16,235 nt of DNA, taken from NCBI GenBank assembly GCA_900546735.1, contig URDW01000029.1, forward strand, positions 1 through 16,235. Reading direction: 5' to 3'. Origin of the DNA: an uncultured Oscillospiraceae bacterium (GTDB lineage: Bacteria; Bacillota; Clostridia; Oscillospirales; Acutalibacteraceae). The notes beneath the pieces are model-generated. The model saw only the letters and a list, made by a program, of their open reading frames with translations. It was not told the origin of the DNA and made no database searches. Within the stretch, counting starts at the first letter, position 1; each line of letters begins with the position of its first letter. A program made the position numbers and the translations under genes. Of this stretch, positions 6,503 to 14,684 are shown one piece after another.

Positions 6503-8830
6503 TTAGTTGATCTGCACGTTTACGCTGCCCTCTTTGGCAGAGACCGTAAAGCGCTCGATCTTTGTGTCCTGATTAAAGACGATGGCATTGGCGAGTTTTT
6601 CCTCCACCTCACGGCGCACGGCATCACGCAGAGAGCGCGCACCCTTTTTGCCGCCGTAAGCCTTTTTGGCCAGGTAGACCGGCACACTTTCATCATAGAC
6701 AAAGTCGATGCCCTTGTCTTTCAGCGACGGCACAAGCTCGTCGAGCATCAGCGACGCGATCTTTTCAAAGTTGTCGAAGGTCAAGCGGTTAAAGATGACG
6801 ATCTCATCCACACGACCGAGGAATTCCGGCCGCAGGAAGCGCTCCAGCGCACGCATCGTGACCTCTTTGGTAATATCCGTTTCCGACTTGCCGAAGCCGA
6901 GCGTATTCTGGTCGGTCGAACCGGCGTTGGAAGTCATGATGATGACGGTGTTTTCAAAATTGACCGTTCTGCCCTGCGAGTCAGTGATGCGGCCCTCGTC
7001 GAGGATCTGCAAAAGGATATTCAAAACATCCTTATGCGCTTTTTCGATTTCGTCGAACAGGATAACGCTGTAGGGCTTGCGGCGCACTTTTTCCGTCAGC
7101 TGGCCGGCATCGTCATAGCCGACGTAACCGGGCGGCGAACCGATGATGCGCGAAACGCTGAATTTTTCCATATATTCGCTCATGTCCAGGCGGATAAGCG
7201 TATCCGGCGAATCGAACAGATTGGCAGCCAGCTGCTTGACAAGCTCTGTTTTGCCGACACCGGTCGGGCCGACAAAGATGAACGACTGCGGGCGGCGGCG
7301 CGGCGAGATCTGAATGCGGCCGCGGCGCACAGCGTTGGCCACTTTGCTGATTGCCTCGTCCTGGCCGATGATTTTCTGTTTCAGAGCATCCTCCAGCCCG
7401 GCGAGCTTTTTGATGTCGCCCTGCTCCACCTTAGCAGCCGGGATGCCGGTCCACATGCTGATGACCTTTGCCAAGTCTTCTTCCAGCACAAAATTGTCCT
7501 GCGCTTTTTCCTGCAGCGCCGGCAGCTCATTGTCAATGGCCATGACCTTGGATTTGAGTTTTGTGATGGCCTCATAATCCGGCACAGTGCCCTCCTCTGT
7601 ATCGGAAAGCTTATCGATATTCTGCAGCAGATTGGTTTTTTGCTTTTCCATCAGCTGTACCTGGCTGATGGCCGGATTGCGCAAATTGGCGCAGGTGCAG
7701 CTTTCGTCAAGCAGGTCGATGGCCTTATCCGGCAAATAACGGTCGGTGATATAGCGTTCTGACAGCTGCACGGCCTTATAGACCAGCGTATCCGAAATGC
7801 GTACGCCGTGATAAGTTTCATAATAGGACTTGATGCCGAGCAGCATCTGGTACGCCTCCTCGAGCGACGGCTCCTCGATCTTAACAGGCTGGAAACGGCG
7901 TTCCAGCGCGGCGTCCTTTTCGATATACTTTCTGTATTCGGTAAACGTAGTCGCGCCGATGACCTGGATCTCGCCGCGCGAAAGCGCCGGCTTCAGGATA
8001 TTGGCGGCGTTCATCGTGCCCTCACTGTCGCCGGTGCCGACCAGATTGTGCACTTCGTCAATAAACAGAATGATATTGCCCTCGTGTTTCACCTCATCGA
8101 CCAGACCCTTGATACGCCCTTCAAACTGGCCGCGAAACTGCGTGCCGGCCACAAGCGCGGTCAGATCGAGCAGATAGATCTCTTTGTCGGCCAGGCGCGC
8201 CGGCACCTCGCCTTTTGCGATCTTAATGGCAAGACCCTCAGCAATGGCGGTTTTGCCGACGCCGGGCTCACCGATCAGGCAGGGGTTATTTTTCGTGCGG
8301 CGGCAAAGGATCTGCACCGCGCGGTCGATTTCTTTGTCGCGGCCGATGATGCGGTCGATTTTGCCCTCTTTGGCGCGCTTCGTCAGATTATTGCAGTAAC
8401 TGTTCAAAAACTTGCGCGCCTCGTCCTGCGAATTCTTTTTCGGGCGCTTGCCGCGCTGCTTTTTCTGCGCAGACGCGCCGTCCGACGACTCGTCGTCATA
8501 ATCGGCGTCCACAGCCCCGTCGCCGAACATGTCGGCATAGGGCAGCGTTTTGGCGCCGTCCATATTTTCCGGGTTGAACATGGCGCCGAGATCGCCGAAG
8601 TCGAAATCATCCATATTCTCCATAAACTGGCTCATCTGCTCCGACGCCATTTCCAGATCTTCATCTGTCAGGCCGAGCTTTTCGATCATATTTTTGACCG
8701 GGCCGATATTCAGTTCTTTGGCGCACTGGATGCAAAGTCCCTGCGGTTCAGCGCCCTTTTGCATGTCGGAACGCTGAATAAAAATCACCGCCGGGCGCTT
8801 GCCGCACCGGGAACACATTTGTTTTTTCAT
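6503..8830 (-). CDS. clpE: ClpE-like AAA+ unfoldase (Clp protease ATP-binding subunit) with N-terminal zinc finger
   Basis: This Hsp100/Clp ATPase unfolds proteins and, with ClpP, feeds them to proteolysis in the cytoplasm. The 775-residue protein starts with a CxxC...CxxC zinc-finger-like module (Cys6, 9, 33, 36) instead of the Clp_N repeat domain, which is the ClpE arrangement. An acidic then basic linker (about 70-135) follows. AAA1 has Walker A GEPGVGKT (187-194), Walker B with Asp258-Glu259 and ERRF (Arg311/312). AAA2 has GPTGVGKT (521-528), Walker B Asp593-Glu594, and an LGF tripeptide at 644-646, the position of the ClpP-docking loop. The middle domain (about 385-450) is short. ATG 8830 follows AAGGAG at 8842-8847. 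It is 28 bp downstream of the phosphatidyltransferase and last in its operon. No CtsR or HrcA operator was seen in that short gap. It is longer than B. subtilis ClpE; a ClpC label is the alternative. Confidence 0.88.
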   Translation of the reverse strand: MKKQMCSRCGKRPAVIFIQRSDMQKGAEPQGLCIQCAKELNIGPVKNMIEKLGLTDEDLEMASEQMSQFMENMDDFDFGDLGAMFNPENMDGAKTLPYADMFGDGAVDADYDDESSDGASAQKKQRGKRPKKNSQDEARKFLNSYCNNLTKRAKEGKIDRIIGRDKEIDRAVQILCRRTKNNPCLIGEPGVGKTAIAEGLAIKIAKGEVPARLADKEIYLLDLTALVAGTQFRGQFEGRIKGLVDEVKHEGNIILFIDEVHNLVGTGDSEGTMNAANILKPALSRGEIQVIGATTFTEYRKYIEKDAALERRFQPVKIEEPSLEEAYQMLLGIKSYYETYHGVRISDTLVYKAVQLSERYITDRYLPDKAIDLLDESCTCANLRNPAISQVQLMEKQKTNLLQNIDKLSDTEEGTVPDYEAITKLKSKVMAIDNELPALQEKAQDNFVLEEDLAKVISMWTGIPAAKVEQGDIKKLAGLEDALKQKIIGQDEAISKVANAVRRGRIQISPRRRPQSFIFVGPTGVGKTELVKQLAANLFDSPDTLIRLDMSEYMEKFSVSRIIGSPPGYVGYDDAGQLTEKVRRKPYSVILFDEIEKAHKDVLNILLQILDEGRITDSQGRTVNFENTVIIMTSNAGSTDQNTLGFGKSETDITKEVTMRALERFLRPEFLGRVDEIVIFNRLTFDNFEKIASLMLDELVPSLKDKGIDFVYDESVPVYLAKKAYGGKKGARSLRDAVRREVEEKLANAIVFNQDTKIERFTVSAKEGSVNVQIN

Positions 8831-8858
8831 ATACTGTAAAACTCCTTACCGGGGAAAA

Positions 8859-9494
8859 TCATTGTTTTGTGCCGTCAGACGGCTTACCCGCTTTATTTTC
8901 GCGCATCTGCTTGACAAAGCCGGGGATGTAACCGAACAGCGAGCAAAGCGTAGCCACGGCCGAAACGGCGACGAGCACCCAGGTGAACGTTTCGTTCAGC
9001 TGGAAGCCGGTCAGCGCCACCAGAGCGCCGTTTTGGCCAAAGCAGATGATAAAGATCATAACGATGTAAAAAACGGTCGTAGCGACCTTGCCCCACATTT
9101 CTGCGGCGGTCGGGCGCATGCCTTTGGAAAGCAAAACGGCGCCGCCGATCAGCATCAGCACCTCTTTGACAATGAAAAAGGCAAACAGGTATTTAATGCT
9201 GTCGTCGCGGTATGTAAAAATGAGCACGATGACGATCGCCATCTGCGACAGCTTGTCGGCGATCGGGTCCAGAATTTTGCCGAGCGCCGAGACCTGGTTG
9301 AACTTGCGGGCAATTTTGCCGTCAAACAAGTCGGTCAGCGCCGCCACCGCGATCACGATGCAGGCGGCCAGCACATGACCCTTTACGAACAATACGGCAA
9401 ACACCGGGATCAGCGCAATGCGGATCACCGACAGCAGATTGGGAATGGTCCAGCAGCCCTCAAAAAGGGATTTTAAGTTGCTTTTCAAATTCAT
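8859..9494 (-). CDS. CDP-alcohol phosphatidyltransferase family protein (PgsA-like)
   Basis: This integral membrane enzyme probably transfers a phosphatidyl group from CDP-diacylglycerol to an alcohol, most likely glycerol-3-phosphate, in phosphatidylglycerol synthesis. The 211-residue protein has the complete family signature DxxDGxxAR(x8)GxxxDxxxD: Asp55, Asp58, Gly59, Ala62, Arg63, Gly72, Asp76 and Asp80. Several hydrophobic segments follow (about residues 22-52, 82-122, 134-152 and 168-190), with a charged C-terminal tail. The start of the family domain is WTIPNLLSVIRI, as in PgsA. ATG 9494 is supported by GAGAGG at 9503-9508. It lies 16 bp after cvpA and 28 bp before the Clp gene. The motif defines the family but not the acceptor alcohol: PgsA is favoured, while a cardiolipin-synthase-type or phosphatidylinositol-type enzyme cannot be ruled out. 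Confidence 0.85.
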   Translation of the reverse strand: MNLKSNLKSLFEGCWTIPNLLSVIRIALIPVFAVLFVKGHVLAACIVIAVAALTDLFDGKIARKFNQVSALGKILDPIADKLSQMAIVIVLIFTYRDDSIKYLFAFFIVKEVLMLIGGAVLLSKGMRPTAAEMWGKVATTVFYIVMIFIICFGQNGALVALTGFQLNETFTWVLVAVSAVATLCSLFGYIPGFVKQMRENKAGKPSDGTKQ

Positions 9495-9510
9495 GGAAAA
9501 TACCTCTCAG

Positions 9511-10191
9511 TTACACAAAGTCGTTAAAGGGGTTGATTGTGTTGATTTGACGTATAATAAAGCTCTGCTCCAGCGCTTGCGCCAGAGAGCTGCTTTCAAA
9601 GGAAGCCAGGAATGTGGACAGCACCTGAATGATCGTGCAAAACACAAAAAGAAGCATTACAGCCTTCACAAAGCCGAGCACACCGCCGAACACACGGTCC
9701 GCCTTGCCGAGCGTGGAATCCTTTTTGGGCTTTAAAAGCAAAGAGATAAGCCACAAAGCGATGCTGAGCACCAGACAGGCGGCCAAAAAGACAAGAACCT
9801 GCACCACGATGTTTGCGACCGGCTCGATCGTGTTGTCAAACAGATGCTGAACAAACGCCGGATCGGCCGCAACCGCCAAATCCCACTGCTGCTGCAGAGA
9901 ATCGGCCGCAGAATCGGGCAAAAACGGCAGTACAGAACGGACGGCCTCTGCAACCGAGCCCGAGCCGGAAACGGTCTGCAGCTTTGTTTCGAGCTGTTCG
10001 AGCGCATACGGCGTTACAATGTCACGCATGACATACGGAGTCAGCCAGTCGCTGAGAAGAAACGCAAGCGGGATGGTTACCACAAACTTGGCCAGCGAGA
10101 ACAGCGTGCGCACAAACCCTTTATGGCAGCCGGAGAAAACGACCAGCGCCATAACCACAAGAATGATTAAATCAATATAGGACAATGCCAT
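9511..10191 (-). CDS. CvpA-family membrane protein
   Basis: The 226-residue protein opens with YIDLIILVVMALVVFSGCHKGFVRT-type sequence, that is, a first membrane segment followed by a G-x-x-x-G-F-V-R element typical of the CvpA family (named after the colicin V production protein). There are about four hydrophobic segments: residues about 6-22, 30-48, 125-152 and 165-190, with a 75-residue loop between the second and third that is probably extracytoplasmic. The molecular function of Firmicute CvpA proteins is not settled; links to envelope stress tolerance and secretion have been proposed. The ATG at 10191 is chosen over in-frame GTG 10194 and TTG 10197, although none has a clear ribosome binding site; the gene starts 9 bp after the preceding stop, so translational coupling is likely. 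Confidence 0.82.
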   Translation of the reverse strand: MALSYIDLIILVVMALVVFSGCHKGFVRTLFSLAKFVVTIPLAFLLSDWLTPYVMRDIVTPYALEQLETKLQTVSGSGSVAEAVRSVLPFLPDSAADSLQQQWDLAVAADPAFVQHLFDNTIEPVANIVVQVLVFLAACLVLSIALWLISLLLKPKKDSTLGKADRVFGGVLGFVKAVMLLFVFCTIIQVLSTFLASFESSSLAQALEQSFIIRQINTINPFNDFV

Positions 10192-10200
10192 CACCAAAAT

Positions 10201-11391
10201 TTACAGACTATGGCACGAAAGCATAGACTGCTGAATATAGAACAGACGTCTGGAAACGACCTGCATGGCCGAAACGCTGTCCACAGAAGAGACGGTGTCG
10301 GTCACAGCGCCGCTTTTGTCCAGCAAATAAATATCCGTGCCGTTATATACAGCGTAAACGCTTCTGGAGGCAGCTATGCACTGCGGCACAAAATCCACGT
10401 CAAACTTCGTGTCCAGACGGGCGTTTTCGCTGATGACCGAGACCTGCGCCGTTGCTGCCGTGTCGGACTGTGCACTGCAAACAACCAGATCACCGGCCGG
10501 ATTGTAGCAAAAAGCCGAGATCTGCACCGGCGTATCCGCCGAGAAGACACTTTGCAGTTCGCCGCTGCGATCCAGCAGGGCTACGCCCCCGGCGCAGACA
10601 CAGTAGACCTTACTGCCGCGAAACTGCAGATCGAGCAGCGCACCGCAGTCCAATTCAGCCGTTGCCGCTTCATCGCTCTGATAACAGACATACGTTTTTA
10701 ACGCGGCGTTCTCGGAATCAAAGCAAGCATAAGCGATATTGCTGCCCGAGCTGTCTACGGCCAGCTGCGCAACATAGCCTAATGATATATCATATGTATT
10801 GATTTTTTCAAGAGATTTCGAGTAAACAATTATTGAACATTTCGCCGAATCCGAAAGCGTAGCCACCGCAACGGTGCCGTTTGCGCCGACGGCAGCACAC
10901 AAAATGGAGTGGTCGGCCGTCTGCTCATAAAGCGTTTTGGAATCGGTCTCCAGGCGGAACTTGACGCCGCCCTGGTCATAGATCAGCGCATAACTGCCCG
11001 CAGTCTGCAGCAACGGGTTTGCATAGCGGTGCACGACCGTGCGCACTTCCGTTGCATCGGCCGGGTTCAGAAGCTGGAAAGAGCCGGCGGTCAAAACGGC
11101 GATTTTATTGGAGAGCTCCGCGCAGGCCGTGTCGTTGGAACTGTCAAGCGCGTAAGGATAGGCCTCATTATCATAACCGGAATTAAAGGAAAAATGGCCG
11201 TCAGAATCTGTATGCTTCTGGCTGACGGAAGCAAAATCTATTTCGGAAATACGCAATGCGACCAACACAACGATCAAAACGGCAATAACGATCCAGGCGA
11301 TTTTTTTGCGTTTGTCCTGTTTTTTTCGCCGAAGCGCACGCCGCTCCTCTTCACGCTGTTCGTGCAGCGCTCTTCTTTCCGGATCTGTCAC
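10201..11391 (-). CDS. Membrane-anchored beta-propeller-like protein of unknown function (DUF5711-like)
   Basis: The function is unknown. The 396-residue protein has a highly charged N-terminus (residues about 4-30, rich in Arg, Lys, Glu), one membrane segment IAWIVIAVLIVVLVAL (31-46), and a long extracytoplasmic part made of repeated short beta-strand units (for example IAVLTAGSFQLLN, VYCVCAGGVALLD, VYAVYNGTDIYLLD), which suggests a WD40/PQQ-like propeller. I associate this architecture tentatively with DUF5711. By the positive-inside rule the propeller faces outward. It contains 12 cysteines, unusual for an exported domain. The GTG start at 11391 overlaps the truA stop by 4 nt (GTGA) and is preceded by AAGGAGG with 7 nt spacing; a longer in-frame reading that runs inside truA is rejected. 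The CvpA gene follows 9 bp downstream, so an envelope role is plausible. Confidence 0.78.
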   Translation of the reverse strand: MTDPERRALHEQREEERRALRRKKQDKRKKIAWIVIAVLIVVLVALRISEIDFASVSQKHTDSDGHFSFNSGYDNEAYPYALDSSNDTACAELSNKIAVLTAGSFQLLNPADATEVRTVVHRYANPLLQTAGSYALIYDQGGVKFRLETDSKTLYEQTADHSILCAAVGANGTVAVATLSDSAKCSIIVYSKSLEKINTYDISLGYVAQLAVDSSGSNIAYACFDSENAALKTYVCYQSDEAATAELDCGALLDLQFRGSKVYCVCAGGVALLDRSGELQSVFSADTPVQISAFCYNPAGDLVVCSAQSDTAATAQVSVISENARLDTKFDVDFVPQCIAASRSVYAVYNGTDIYLLDKSGAVTDTVSSVDSVSAMQVVSRRLFYIQQSMLSCHSL

Positions 11392-12158
11392 ACGCCATCC
11401 TCCTTCCACTGCAAAGCCTGCGGTGCATATTCCACTTGATTCAAATAAAGGCCGCCGGGCGGCGCTGTTTTGCCGCAGCAGCGCCTGTCTTTCGCAGCGA
11501 TCACTTCGCCCAAAGTGCCGGGCGCGATTTTGCCCTCGGCCACAAACAGCAGTGTGCCCACCATAATGCGCACCATGTTGTATAAAAAGCCGTTCGCTTT
11601 TACGATAAAATGCACCTCGTCGCCCCGGCGCACCACATCGGCGCGGTAAACCTCGCGCACCGTGTCTTCCACATCGCTGCGCGCGCTGCAAAAGCCGCTG
11701 AAATCGTGCCGCCCCAAAAACGCCTTTGCCTCGCGGTCCAAAAACGTTTCGTCCAGACGGTAAGGATAATGCAGCGCACGATTTTCGTAAAAAGGACTGC
11801 GCACAGGCGCATTGTAAATTTTATAAACATACTGCTTGGCAAGGCAGCTGTAGCGCGGATGAAAATCATCCGGCACTTCAAAACAGTCAAACACGCAGAT
11901 GCCGCGCGGCAGATAAGTGTTCAGCGCCCGCAGGATATTTTCACACGCGATCTGCTTTTGTGTGCGAAACGTTGCACAGTAGGCCTGTGCATGCACGCCG
12001 CTGTCGGTGCGCGAGCATCCCTTTACATCCGGGCGCACGCCGAAAAGCCGCTGCAGCGCATCCTGCAGCGCCTGCTGCACGGTATAAGCGTTTTGCTGCA
12101 CCTGCCAGCCGTGGAAGCAGGCGCCGTCGTACTGCATTTTTAACAATATATTTCTCAT
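11388..12158 (-). CDS. truA: tRNA pseudouridine(38-40) synthase TruA
   Basis: TruA converts uridines 38-40 of the tRNA anticodon arm to pseudouridine. The 256-residue protein has the family motif SRTDSGVHA with the catalytic Asp52, the N-terminal DGACFHGWQ motif, and the C-terminal FLYNMVRIMVGTL segment. The ATG at 12158 is chosen because it overlaps the ecfT stop in an ATGA of 4 nt and starts the conserved MRNILLKMQYDG; the frame is open further upstream but that part lies inside ecfT and is not TruA-like. Its own stop overlaps the next gene's GTG by 4 nt. ecfA1-ecfA2-ecfT-truA is a common gene order in Firmicutes. Confidence 0.95.
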   Translation of the reverse strand: MRNILLKMQYDGACFHGWQVQQNAYTVQQALQDALQRLFGVRPDVKGCSRTDSGVHAQAYCATFRTQKQIACENILRALNTYLPRGICVFDCFEVPDDFHPRYSCLAKQYVYKIYNAPVRSPFYENRALHYPYRLDETFLDREAKAFLGRHDFSGFCSARSDVEDTVREVYRADVVRRGDEVHFIVKANGFLYNMVRIMVGTLLFVAEGKIAPGTLGEVIAAKDRRCCGKTAPPGGLYLNQVEYAPQALQWKEDGV

Positions 12159-12970
12159 ATGATTTTGCCAAGAAAAATATTCAACAAAATGACGACTGCA
12201 TAAAAGACAGCCACGATCAGAATAGCGATATAATCCACACCATGCATGTGCGCCACATTCATTTTTGTACGGCCGACACCGCCGCGATAGCAGCGGCACT
12301 CCATAGCATAGGCCAGTTCACGCGCACGTCGGAAGCTGGAGATGAAAAGCGGGATCAAAACCGGCACGAGCGCCTTGGCGCGCTGCACAAGGTTGCCGCT
12401 GTCCAGATCTGCACCGCGCGATTTCTGGGCATTCATGATCTTCTCCATTTCATCGATCAGCGTCGGAATGAACCGCAGCGCGATCGTCATCGTCATGGCG
12501 ACCATATGCGGCGCCTCCGGCTTGATCAGCTTGACCGGCGCCATCAGGCTTTCGATCGCCGAAGTCAGCGTGGTCGGAGAAGTCGTGTAGGTCAAAAGGC
12601 TGCTGATGAGCACCAAAACGATGATGCGCACCGCCAAAAAAATAGCATTGATCACGCCGCCTTCGGTGATTTTTAAAGCGCCAAGCTCCACCAGCACCTT
12701 GCCGGAACCGTAAAACAGGTTCAGCACCATGGTCAGCAGCATTACCAGAATAAGCGGCTTTAAGCTTTTTAAAATGGTTTTAAAAGGGATGCGCGACGCA
12801 GCGACCAGAAAAACCGAAAACAGCACCAGCGCACCGAGTGCATAAAAATTAAAACACAAAAACGCCGAAATGAGCAAAAACAGCAAAAGTACGCACTTGA
12901 CTCTTGCATCCATTCGGTGCAAAAACGAATTACCGGGGAAATACTGGCCGATCGTAATGTCACTGATCAT
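12155..12970 (-). CDS. ecfT: ECF transporter transmembrane subunit EcfT
   Basis: EcfT is the shared membrane subunit of energy-coupling factor transporters, which couple the two ATPases to interchangeable vitamin- or micronutrient-binding S components. The 271-residue protein opens with ITIGQYFPGNSFLHRMDARVK, the conserved start of the family, and has hydrophobic segments at about residues 25-60, 70-87, 105-127 and 245-268. The two coupling motifs that contact the ATPases are visible as NAQKSRGAD and AMECRCYRGG; the second has Cys-Arg-Cys where Ala-Arg-Gly or Ala-Arg-Cys is more usual. ATG 12970 overlaps the ecfA2 stop by 11 nt and has AGGGGAG upstream at 7 nt spacing. No S component is encoded in this window, as expected for the group II arrangement with scattered S genes. 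Confidence 0.94.
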   Translation of the reverse strand: MISDITIGQYFPGNSFLHRMDARVKCVLLLFLLISAFLCFNFYALGALVLFSVFLVAASRIPFKTILKSLKPLILVMLLTMVLNLFYGSGKVLVELGALKITEGGVINAIFLAVRIIVLVLISSLLTYTTSPTTLTSAIESLMAPVKLIKPEAPHMVAMTMTIALRFIPTLIDEMEKIMNAQKSRGADLDSGNLVQRAKALVPVLIPLFISSFRRARELAYAMECRCYRGGVGRTKMNVAHMHGVDYIAILIVAVFYAVVILLNIFLGKII

Positions 12971-13829
12971 GCGTCTTCTCCCCTTTCATCAGCCGGCGCA
13001 CTTCGGCGGCGGCGCTTTCCAAAGTATAGATATCGGTGCGGCACGGCACGCCCATGGCATGCAGCTTTGCAAACACAGCCGTCACCTCGGGCACATTGAG
13101 GCCCATGGCACGCAGTTTATCGACTTGGGCATACACCTCGGCCACTGTGCCGTACATGGCCACCTCGCCGCCGTACATCACCAGCACACGGCTGGCAAGC
13201 TTCGCCACATCCTCCATAGAATGCGACACCACAAGAACGGTGCGCCCGGTCTTTTGCTGATAGTCGCGGATCAGCTGCAGCACCTGGTCGCGCCCGCGCG
13301 GGTCGAGCCCGGCCGTCGGTTCATCGAGCACCAGCACCTCGGGGCGCATGGCCACAATGGAGGCAATGGCGACGCGGCGCTTCTGCCCGCCGCTGAGGTC
13401 AAACGGCGACTTATCCGCCAGCGCACGGTCAAGCCCCAGGAAATCCATCGACTCCAGCACGCGCTCTTTGATCTGCGGCGCATCGAGCCCCATCTTTTTC
13501 GGGCCGAAAGCGATCTCACTGAACACATCGTTTTCAAAAATCTGATACTCCGGGTACTGGAAGCAAAGGCCAACGGAAAAGCGCACGCTTTTGATTTTGC
13601 TTTTATCGGCCCAGATGTCCGCGTCTTTCAAATACACCGTGCCGCTTTCCGGCTTCAAAAGGCCGTTTAAATGCTCGATCAAAGTCGATTTGCCCGAGCC
13701 CGTGTGGCCGATGATGCCGATGATCTCGCCCGCCTGCACGTCAAACGACACATTTTTAAGCGCCTGCGTTACAAAAGGCGTGCCGGCGCCATATATATAG
13801 TTTAAATCCTTACAGGAAAGAATTTCCAT
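12960..13829 (-). CDS. ecfA2: ECF transporter ATPase EcfA2
   Basis: This is one of two cytoplasmic ABC ATPases of the ECF energising module. The 289-residue protein has Walker A GHTGSGKST (41-49), a Q loop at Gln91 in FQYPEYQIFE (the form typical of EcfA2), ABC signature LSGGQ (145-149), Walker B VLVLDE (165-170, catalytic Glu170), a D loop AGLDP, and switch His203. All catalytic elements are intact. The ATG at 13829 is immediately adjacent to the ecfA1 stop (13830-13832) and has GGAGAGG upstream. It overlaps ecfT by 11 nt. It pairs with EcfA1 to form a heterodimer on EcfT. Confidence 0.94.
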   Translation of the reverse strand: MEILSCKDLNYIYGAGTPFVTQALKNVSFDVQAGEIIGIIGHTGSGKSTLIEHLNGLLKPESGTVYLKDADIWADKSKIKSVRFSVGLCFQYPEYQIFENDVFSEIAFGPKKMGLDAPQIKERVLESMDFLGLDRALADKSPFDLSGGQKRRVAIASIVAMRPEVLVLDEPTAGLDPRGRDQVLQLIRDYQQKTGRTVLVVSHSMEDVAKLASRVLVMYGGEVAMYGTVAEVYAQVDKLRAMGLNVPEVTAVFAKLHAMGVPCRTDIYTLESAAAEVRRLMKGEKTHDQ

Positions 13830-14684
13830 TTACTTCCTCTCCAAAATGCTGCCCAGAAAAGCCGCGCACTCGTCGGCGTTCAAAATCGTCTGGCCGCATT
13901 CGTTTTCAAGACCCAGCATGTGCACAAGTTCCGTAGACTGCGGCACATCGAGCCCCAGGGCTTTCATGCCCTCCACGTCGGCAAACACATCGCGCGGCAC
14001 GCCGTCCTTCACGATCACGCCGCTGTCGACCACGACCACGCGGTCGGCCTGCACCGCCTCATCCATGTTGTGCGTAATAAACAAAATCGTAATGCCGTCG
14101 CGGCGGTTGAGTTCCTTTGCGATCTGCATCACCTCGGCGCGGCCGCTTGGGTCAAGCATCGCCGTCGGCTCGTCAAACACGATACACTGTGGGCGCATGG
14201 CAATGATGCCGGCCACGGCCACGCGCTGCTTCTGCCCGCCGGAAAGCTTATTGGGCGCCTTTAGCCGGTATTCGTACATGCCGACACGCTGCAGCGCTTC
14301 GTCCACACGGCTGCGGCACTCCGCAGGCGGCAGGCCCAAGTTTTCCACACCAAAAGCCACATCCTCCTCCACAATGGAAGAGACGATCTGGTTGTCGGGA
14401 TTTTGAAACACCATGCCGACACGGCTGCGGATGTCAAACAGACGGTCTTCTTCAGCCGTAGATATACCGTCGACCAGCACCCGGCCGCCCTGCGGCACGA
14501 CGATGCCGTTTGCCAGCTTGGCGATGGTGGATTTGCCGGAGCCGTTGTGGCCGAGCACAGCGACGAACGAGCCTTTTTCGATCGACAAATTAAAATGTTC
14601 AAAAACCTTATATTCTATTTTCTGCTCGTCCTCATCCTCCGTAAAATAGGAGAACGTGACATCTTCATAACGAATCAAGTCCAT
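13830..14684 (-). CDS. ecfA1: ECF transporter ATPase EcfA1
   Basis: This is the partner ATPase of EcfA2. The 284-residue protein has Walker A GHNGSGKST (45-53), a Q loop at Gln94 in FQNPDNQIV (the form typical of EcfA1), signature LSGGQ (147-151), Walker B CIVFDE (167-172, Glu172), a D loop AMLDP, and switch His205. A short acidic insertion (EDEDE, residues 16-20) follows the first strand. The ATG at 14684 overlaps the methyltransferase stop by 10 nt and lacks a good ribosome binding site, which suggests re-initiation from the upstream gene. Clear hallmark motifs leave little doubt about the family; the A1/A2 assignment rests on the Q-loop wording and gene order. Confidence 0.94.
   Translation of the reverse strand: MDLIRYEDVTFSYFTEDEDEQKIEYKVFEHFNLSIEKGSFVAVLGHNGSGKSTIAKLANGIVVPQGGRVLVDGISTAEEDRLFDIRSRVGMVFQNPDNQIVSSIVEEDVAFGVENLGLPPAECRSRVDEALQRVGMYEYRLKAPNKLSGGQKQRVAVAGIIAMRPQCIVFDEPTAMLDPSGRAEVMQIAKELNRRDGITILFITHNMDEAVQADRVVVVDSGVIVKDGVPRDVFADVEGMKALGLDVPQSTELVHMLGLENECGQTILNADECAAFLGSILERK

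Noticed and set aside
6470..8839. Two long plus-strand open frames (430 and 343 codons) opposite the Clp gene
   Set aside because: They are antisense to a gene with complete AAA+ motifs, lack ribosome binding sites and recognisable domains, and arise from scarce stops in the complementary frame of a GC-rich gene.
11392..11691. 100-residue N-terminal extension of the propeller-like protein
   Set aside because: This part lies wholly inside truA in another frame and has shadow-like Arg/Gly/Ala composition; a GTG with AAGGAGG at 7 nt spacing gives a better start at 11391.
12159..12299. 47-residue N-terminal extension of TruA
   Set aside because: It overlaps the end of ecfT and is not TruA-like; the ATG at 12158 overlaps the ecfT stop and begins the conserved TruA N-terminus.
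12960..14684. Vitamin riboswitch ahead of the ECF genes
   Set aside because: The ECF genes overlap or abut their neighbours, leaving no untranslated room for an aptamer.
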